Source: Alphaproteobacteria bacterium
GTDB taxonomy: Bacteria; Pseudomonadota; Alphaproteobacteria; GCA-2731375
Assembly: GCA_030746635.1 (NCBI GenBank)
Contig: JASLMH010000038.1
Location: forward strand, 1-32,133
Reading direction: 5' to 3'
DNA: 32,133 nt
Shown here: one piece after another, positions 26,733 to 32,133 of the stretch
Numbering within the stretch: position 1 is the stretch's first letter
Layout of the letters: each line of letters starts with the position of its first letter
The notes under the pieces: generated by a model
Seen by the model: the letters and a program-made list of their open reading frames with translations, nothing else
What the model was told of the DNA's origin: nothing
Databases searched by the model: none
Position numbers and translations under genes: made by a program

Positions 26733-27419
26733 ATGATGAAATCGGCATACCGCCTGGCCATCTACAGCGCTGCTTTTCCCACCGTTCTGGGAACCGCGGT
26801 CTTTATCGCCTGGACCGTTAGGCCGTCGGATCTGCTTTTCAGCCTCGGATTCGGCCTGATACTGAGCGGCGCCATGCTGTTCGTGGTCGGCCTCGGCAGC
26901 TTGGTGTCGTACATAATCCTGGCTCGGCGGGCCGGTGTCTCATTTTGGCGACCGGTTGGGATCGCAATGGCGCTGTTGCTCGGCAATCTGCCATTGTGCG
27001 CGTTCTACGTCGTTGTCGTGATGGAGGTTGCCAACGCCCACTTCGTGATCATCAAAAACGCTTCGGCGTCGCCGATCGAAGACCTCGTCGTGACCGACTC
27101 GTACAAGAATGCCTACGAGTGGCCTCCCGTTGCGCCGGGTGAAACGCAAACCAGATGCTTCCGCTTCAGAGGCGAAGGGGGCGTAGCGTATTCGTTTGTC
27201 GCCGGGGGGCAACGGCAGGACGGGTTTCTAAATGGCTACCTCGAAGGTTTCATGGGGCAAACCCACTTCGAATTGCAGCTATTGGAGAGCCTGGAGGTGA
27301 AGATTATCGGTCGTTTGCCGGACAATTCGGAGGCGGAGTACGAGCGATCCGGACGCAAGAATACGCTGCTGGAATACCTTGAATATTGCGGCCTTGGCGA
27401 GAAAGAGAAGCCAATTTGA
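26733..27419 (+). CDS. Hypothetical membrane protein (3 TM plus soluble C-terminal domain)
   Basis: 228 aa ORF, hydrophobic segments in the first ~110 aa; lower GC than neighbours. Confidence 0.65.
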   Translation: MMKSAYRLAIYSAAFPTVLGTAVFIAWTVRPSDLLFSLGFGLILSGAMLFVVGLGSLVSYIILARRAGVSFWRPVGIAMALLLGNLPLCAFYVVVVMEVANAHFVIIKNASASPIEDLVVTDSYKNAYEWPPVAPGETQTRCFRFRGEGGVAYSFVAGGQRQDGFLNGYLEGFMGQTHFELQLLESLEVKIIGRLPDNSEAEYERSGRKNTLLEYLEYCGLGEKEKPI

Positions 27420-27474
27420 CGTGAGTCAATGAACGCGGCCGTCGTTGGCGGGGAAACTGCAATAAAGGAGACAG

Positions 27475-27741
27475 GTGATCCCAACCATCGAACCGAGGCA
27501 CGAGCGTTGCGGGGCCTGCAATTTGTGCGTGCTGGCCTGTGCCTTCCATCATGAGGGGGCGTTCGGGCGGCGGAGCGCCAGCATCGAAATCCATAAGAAC
27601 GAGCGCGAGGGCGAAGTCGAAATCGTTATTTTCGACGAGCCGCGGGATGGGCACAAAGCCTGTGACGGTTGCCTGAACGAGGACAGGCCGCTATGCGCCC
27701 AATGGTGCCCCGTCCGGGCCCTGCTGATCAGGCGGAACTGA
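27475..27741 (+). CDS. 4Fe-4S ferredoxin-like AOR partner (AorA-like)
   Basis: GTG start with GGAG; CGACNLCVLAC and CDGCLNEDRPLCAQWC cluster motifs; 3 bp upstream of AOR gene. Confidence 0.85.
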   Translation: MIPTIEPRHERCGACNLCVLACAFHHEGAFGRRSASIEIHKNEREGEVEIVIFDEPRDGHKACDGCLNEDRPLCAQWCPVRALLIRRN

Positions 27742-27744
27742 GCC

Positions 27745-29634
27745 ATGCCTCAGCCGTTCGCTATCGCTGGCCATATCCTCCGCATCGATCTGACCCGGCG
27801 CGCGGTCAGCATCGAGCCGACGGCACCGCTCAACGCCCGGTTTCCCGCCGGCATGGGCGTCAACAATTGGCTGTTGCTGGAGGAAACGCCCCTCGGGAAG
27901 GAACCGCTCGATCCGGAGAACCCGCTGATCTTCACGGCCGGAACCCTGGTAGGCACCATGGCGCCGACCGCCTGCCGCATGACCGTAAGCTGCAAGAACG
28001 TCTTGACCGGCGGCTTCGGCTCGGCCAGCGCCGGCGGCAATTTCGGACCGGAGCTGAAATATGCCGGCTTCGACCATATCGTCGTCACGGGACGGGCCGA
28101 CGGGCCGGTCTACATCGATATCGACGACCAGGCCGTCACCATCGTCGACGCCGGCGAGCTTTGGGGCCAAACCACCTGGGAGACCGAGCAGGCCCTGCGG
28201 GCAGGCATCGACCGCCCGACCCTGGAGTTGTTGAGCATAGGTCCCGCCGGCGAAAATCTTGCCGCCGCGGCCTGCATCATCGTCAGTCACACCCGTTCGG
28301 CTTCCCGCTGCGGTGTCGGCGCCGTCATGGGTTCGAAGAACCTCAAGGCCATCGCCGTCAGCGGTTCGAGAACGCTCCCGGTCGCCGATCCGCAAGGCTT
28401 CGTGAGCGAAAGTCTGGCCATGCAGCGTTACCTGCTGGGCGTGGATACGACGCGGAACCTGCGGAAGTTCGGCACCTCGACCTCCTTCGAGGCGTGGAAC
28501 CATCTCGGTTCCATTCCCGTGCGGAATTTCCAGGCGACGCAGATGGCCGCCGACGAGGCCGACGGCATCGCCACCGCCGTCAAGGAAAAGCGGTATATCG
28601 ACAAGGCCTTCGGCTGTTTCGGCTGCCCCATCATGTGTTCGCAATATCAACGCGTGAAAACGGGTCCCCACGCCGGCACCCGTGGCGAAAAGGTCGAAAG
28701 CCAGGATTATTGGGATTTCGGCGGCAAGCTGGGCATTTCCGATCCGGCCGCCGTCATCGCTCTGAGTGAACTCTGCACCCGATTGGGTCTCGACAACACC
28801 AACGCGACCAACCCGATCGCCTGGGCCCTGGAGTGTTTCCAGCGCGGCCTCCTGACCCCCGAGGAGACCGACGGCCTGGACCTGGAGTGGGGCAACGTCG
28901 AGGTGATCGGCGAACTGCTGGAGAAGATCGCCCATCGCGACGGCATCGGCGATCTGCTGGCCGACGGCAGCCTAGCCGCGGCGAAACGGCTCGGCCGGGG
29001 CTCCGAAAGCTTCGCCCTGCACATGAAGGGGCAGGACCTGGCCGAGGAGATGCGCGTCTTCAAGGGCTGGGGGCTGGCCGTCGCGGTGGCCGAGCGCGGC
29101 GGCACCCACACCCAGGGCGGGCCGCTGACCGAACGCATGCCGTTGGACGCCGAATTGTCGATGCAGCGCTTCGGCGTCCCGACGGCCTTCGATCCGGCCA
29201 GCTACGAGCACAAGGCCGAACTGGTGGTCTACTACCAGCGCCTCCACAATCTGTTGGAAATCGTCGGCATCTGCTTTTACGCCACGTATTGGTGCGGCAT
29301 GCAGATGATGGGCCCCGACGAGGTCGCCCGGCTTTATTCCCTGGCCACCGGCAAGACCAAGACCGGCGACGATTTGATGGCCGAGGGCGAGCAGATCCTC
29401 TACCTGCAAAAGGCCTTCAACATGCGGCATACCGACTTCGACCGCGCCGCCGACTATCCGCCGGACCGCATGATGCGCGAAGGGGCGAGCGGCCCCCATG
29501 CCGGCGCCCGGCTGGACCGCGCCGATTGGGACCAATTGCTGGACCAGTACTACGACCTGCGCGGCTGGGACCGGGTGTCGGGAAGACCAACGCCGGAGAA
29601 CTTCCGCGCCGTCGGCCTGCCGGAATTGGTTTGA
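27745..29634 (+). CDS. aor: Aldehyde:ferredoxin oxidoreductase (tungsto-bispyranopterin family)
   Basis: GHILRIDLTRRAVSIEP..., NFGPELKYAGFDHIVVTGRA, ARS-type RSASRCGVGAVMGSKNLKAIAV, KAFGCFGCPIMC (CxxCxxxC), VGICFYATYWC. Confidence 0.95.
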   Translation: MPQPFAIAGHILRIDLTRRAVSIEPTAPLNARFPAGMGVNNWLLLEETPLGKEPLDPENPLIFTAGTLVGTMAPTACRMTVSCKNVLTGGFGSASAGGNFGPELKYAGFDHIVVTGRADGPVYIDIDDQAVTIVDAGELWGQTTWETEQALRAGIDRPTLELLSIGPAGENLAAAACIIVSHTRSASRCGVGAVMGSKNLKAIAVSGSRTLPVADPQGFVSESLAMQRYLLGVDTTRNLRKFGTSTSFEAWNHLGSIPVRNFQATQMAADEADGIATAVKEKRYIDKAFGCFGCPIMCSQYQRVKTGPHAGTRGEKVESQDYWDFGGKLGISDPAAVIALSELCTRLGLDNTNATNPIAWALECFQRGLLTPEETDGLDLEWGNVEVIGELLEKIAHRDGIGDLLADGSLAAAKRLGRGSESFALHMKGQDLAEEMRVFKGWGLAVAVAERGGTHTQGGPLTERMPLDAELSMQRFGVPTAFDPASYEHKAELVVYYQRLHNLLEIVGICFYATYWCGMQMMGPDEVARLYSLATGKTKTGDDLMAEGEQILYLQKAFNMRHTDFDRAADYPPDRMMREGASGPHAGARLDRADWDQLLDQYYDLRGWDRVSGRPTPENFRAVGLPELV

Positions 29635-29758
29635 CACGTCAGACCCATAGCGAGGGGTCATGTGTGGATGCCCCTGATTTTGCAAGGGGAAGCTGGGTCT
29701 TGATGGCGTGGTCGGGAGCGGTCATGTATCCGGCCTTTGCATTGAAGCTGACGTCTTA

Positions 29759-29786
29759 TTGACATCTGTACGAAAATCCGTACAGT
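29759..29786 (+). promoter_or_regulatory. higBA promoter/operator
   Basis: TTGACA (29759-29764), 16-bp spacer, TACAGT (29781-29786); palindrome CTGTACG-AAAATC-CGTACAG at 29766-29785. Confidence 0.7.
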
Positions 29787-29792
29787 TTCGAT

Positions 29793-30077
29793 GTGGATAT
29801 CTACTCGTTTCGTCACAAGGGTTTGCGGCAGTTCTTTGAAAAGGGACAAACGAAGGGTTTGCCGCAAGACCGTGTCGAGAAGCTCCGTCGTATCTTCTCC
29901 GCGCTGAATGAAGCCGAGTCCGTGGCCGAAATGGACTCGTTGCCAGGTTGGCGCCTGCACCAACTCCGTGGAGACCGCCTCGGAACCTGGTCCGTCAGCG
30001 TATCGGGAAACTGGCGGATCACGTTCAGGGTCGAAGAAGACCGAATTTACGACGTGAACTTGGAGGACTATCACTGA
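29793..30077 (+). CDS. higB: HigB-type (RelE/ParE superfamily) toxin
   Basis: MDIYSFRHKGLRQFFEKGQTKGLPQDRVEKLRRIFSALNEAESVAEMDSLPGWRLHQLRGDRLGTWSVSVSGNWRITFRVEEDRIYDVNLEDYH. Confidence 0.93.
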   Translation: MDIYSFRHKGLRQFFEKGQTKGLPQDRVEKLRRIFSALNEAESVAEMDSLPGWRLHQLRGDRLGTWSVSVSGNWRITFRVEEDRIYDVNLEDYH

Positions 30078-30382
30078 TGAGCCAGAAGCCGATCAAAATG
30101 GGAATGATGCCCTCGCCGGTTGGTGAGTTCATTCGTGAAGAGATCCTCGGACCTCTGGACCTAAGCATTTCCAAGGCCGCCGAGATAACCGGCGTGCGAC
30201 GGGCGACTTTCTCGGAGATCGTCAACGGCAAGGCGCGCCTGAGTCCCGATGTGGCGCTGCGGCTCGAAAAAGCATTCGGCGTGTCAATGGGAATTCTGTT
30301 GCGGATGCAGACGGCCCGCGACGTTGCCCAGGCCCGTTCGCGCTCGAAGGAGATCGCCGTGCAGCGCTATGAGCCCGTGTGA
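30077..30382 (+). CDS. higA: HigA antitoxin (HTH)
   Basis: SPVGEFIREEILGPLDLSISKAAEITGVRRATFSEIVNGKARLSPDVALRLEKAFGVS; TGATG overlap with higB stop. Confidence 0.94.
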   Translation: MSQKPIKMGMMPSPVGEFIREEILGPLDLSISKAAEITGVRRATFSEIVNGKARLSPDVALRLEKAFGVSMGILLRMQTARDVAQARSRSKEIAVQRYEPV

Positions 30383-30435
30383 TGGACTGAGCGGTGGTGA
30401 GAAAAACCTACTCTCTCTCTTGTTGGCGCAGATGC

Positions 30436-31218
30436 CTATTCGGCGTGTGGATGAATCAGGTGAATCACGTTGTTCGAAGCGAAGTAAATCCTATCGAATA
30501 TGCTAAGCCGAGGATCGCTTTGCACTACCGCAGCCAAGCAAGACCGTACATACGCGATGTCGTCCGCCAGCGGGTACGTGTTGACCAGCACGAGAGCAAT
30601 TGCGTCAAACCCAGCAACGTACTCAAGCTTTCGAGCCTTGTCGCTGAGGGCGTGCGAGAACATCGCTGACAGGTTCGCCGCGATGTCTTGGTTCATCGCC
30701 CCATCCGGGGTCGTAGAATCAAATGGGATACCCAACATGAGGGAAACGCGTCCCTCGCCGGGAAAAGCCCAAATCGACGCCCCTGAAAATTCCATCCGCT
30801 TCGTCGCACCGGAGTGAATGTACGACCGCACGCCGTCACTAATAGTGCGCTGCCAGGTACGCCAACATCCCGTCGACAAAGGACCTTCCAAATACAGCAC
30901 GTAGCGCATCTTGAGTGATGGTCCGAGTTCTTGTTCCAACATTTTTCCGAAGCGTTCCAGGCGGGCGGTACGGGCTTTGTGCGGTACCGCTTTTCCAGAC
31001 TCAACGAAACGCTGGTGGACCTGGGTGACTTCCACCGCCCAGGAAAAGCCACCAACATGGCAAACTAGGTCAGGAGGGTCCGGCTCGTTGAATCGGCATA
31101 TGGCGGATGAATCGCGATGGCGGCGTAGGTGCGCTTCAAGCAATTGTCTTGCGTATTCTTCGTCGGAACGGTTCGACATTGCCAGGTTCCCTATTTCGGG
31201 ACTCGGATTGCGGGACAT
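30436..31218 (-). CDS. Hypothetical protein, putative PD-(D/E)XK-like nuclease fold
   Basis: 260 aa; EPDPPDLVCHVGGFSWAVEVTQVHQRF matches PD...(D)...hhhE-h-T spacing; alternative start 31179. Confidence 0.6.
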   Translation of the reverse strand: MSRNPSPEIGNLAMSNRSDEEYARQLLEAHLRRHRDSSAICRFNEPDPPDLVCHVGGFSWAVEVTQVHQRFVESGKAVPHKARTARLERFGKMLEQELGPSLKMRYVLYLEGPLSTGCWRTWQRTISDGVRSYIHSGATKRMEFSGASIWAFPGEGRVSLMLGIPFDSTTPDGAMNQDIAANLSAMFSHALSDKARKLEYVAGFDAIALVLVNTYPLADDIAYVRSCLAAVVQSDPRLSIFDRIYFASNNVIHLIHPHAE

Positions 31219-31317
31219 GGTCGATCTCGGAAGATAACCTGTCCGTACCCGGTGGCGCCTTGAACCAAATCCTTTCCTTTATTGCGGCGTTCGCCCAAGG
31301 ATCAATGATCACCCAAC

Positions 31318-32133
31318 TCAGACAACCTTCCCCGGGTTCATAATGTTCGCCGGGTCGAGCGCGGCTTTCACCGTGCGCATCAGTTCCATCTCGATGGCCG
31401 GCTTGTAGCGTTTGGCTTCCTCGCGGCGCAGGCGGCCGAGGCCGTGTTCGGCGCTGATCGAGCCGTTCAATTCGGCGATCAGGTCGTGGACGATGCGGTT
31501 GATGGCACCGTATTCGGCGGCGAAGGCCTCCGCGTCGGCGGCCTCCGGCTGAGCCGGGTTGTAGTGGATGTTGCCGTCGCCGATATGGCCGAAGGCGACG
31601 CCGCGGATGCCGGGATAGGCCGCCTCCAGAGCCGCATCGGCCCGCTCGATGAACTCGGCGATGCGCGAGAGCGGCACCGAGACGTCGTGTTTGACCGAGG
31701 TGCCCTCGTGGTTCTGGGCCTCGGGGATCGCTTCGCGGATCTTCCATAGGGCCTCGGCCTGGGCCTCGCTGGCCGCCGGCACCGCGTCCAGGACATGGCC
31801 GGCTTCCAGGCCTTCCCCCAGCAGCTCTTCCACCGGTTCGCGCAGGCTGCCGGGTGCGCCCTGGCCCGAGACCTCCAGCAGCACGTACCAGGGATAGGCC
31901 TCGGCGAAGGGGTCCGTGATGTCCGGCAGGTGGGCGACGACGAAATCGATCGCCCGGCGCTGGATCATCTCAAACGCCGTGACCCGCTCGCCGATCGCCG
32001 CCCGGGCCCGTTTTAGCAACTCCACGGCGGCGCCCGGATCGGCCACCGCGACCAGGGCGGTCTGCACCTCGGTCGGCTTAGGGAACAGCTTCAACACGGC
32101 TGCCGTGATGATACCCAGAGTCCCCTCAGCGCC
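31318..32133 (-). CDS. FAD-linked oxidase (GlcD/D-lactate dehydrogenase-like), C-terminal part, 5' end outside window
   Basis: Open to window edge: GAEGTLGIITAAVLKLFPKPTEV...GVAFGHIGDGNIHYN...SISAEHGLGRLRREEAKRYKP...LDPANIMNPGKVV. Confidence 0.93.
   Translation of the reverse strand, partial: GAEGTLGIITAAVLKLFPKPTEVQTALVAVADPGAAVELLKRARAAIGERVTAFEMIQRRAIDFVVAHLPDITDPFAEAYPWYVLLEVSGQGAPGSLREPVEELLGEGLEAGHVLDAVPAASEAQAEALWKIREAIPEAQNHEGTSVKHDVSVPLSRIAEFIERADAALEAAYPGIRGVAFGHIGDGNIHYNPAQPEAADAEAFAAEYGAINRIVHDLIAELNGSISAEHGLGRLRREEAKRYKPAIEMELMRTVKAALDPANIMNPGKVV

Noticed and set aside
29635-29680. GACCC-ATAGCGAG-GGGTC stem after AOR gene
   Set aside because: Short imperfect stem with no T-tract; insufficient for a terminator call.
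1-32133. CRISPR arrays, tRNA/rRNA genes, IS transposases, prophage genes
   Set aside because: No regularly spaced direct repeats, tRNA-like cloverleaf, rRNA motifs or transposase/phage motifs recognised by eye; a tRNAscan/ISfinder run would be needed to exclude them formally.

Overview
High-GC (alphaproteobacterium-like) chromosomal window with about 28 supportable protein genes and no rRNA, tRNA or CRISPR array seen. Main content: class III adenylate cyclase with TPR domain; PEP-CTERM exported protein; MBL-fold hydrolases; class III alcohol/formaldehyde dehydrogenase; M24 peptidase; GcrA cell-cycle regulator; a long leftward gene run (histidine kinase, RND adaptor and pump, Fe-ADH, four-domain rhodanese, small secreted protein, DadA-like oxidase, YheT-like hydrolase); HMCES/YedK; MFS transporter; MBL-DUF1989-formamidase cluster; ferredoxin plus aldehyde:ferredoxin oxidoreductase pair; HigBA toxin-antitoxin; a putative PD-(D/E)XK protein; and a partial FAD-linked oxidase. 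The most interesting signals are non-coding. (1) Two near-identical sigma-54 (-24/-12) promoters each carry a GANTC methylation site in the -24/-12 spacer and a shared TAAGCC(A/T)TTGA box 31-32 bp upstream. One drives the PEP-CTERM gene; the other is orphan and points to a candidate ~220-nt RNA or attenuated leader. (2) Two copies of a ~130-bp element with perfect 28-bp inverted arms have a terminus that supplies the TAG stop codon of the adjoining gene. (3) Three TGTGG motifs at exact 12-bp spacing, including a perfect DnaA box, lie upstream of gcrA. All function calls are by reading the sequence; no database search was run.
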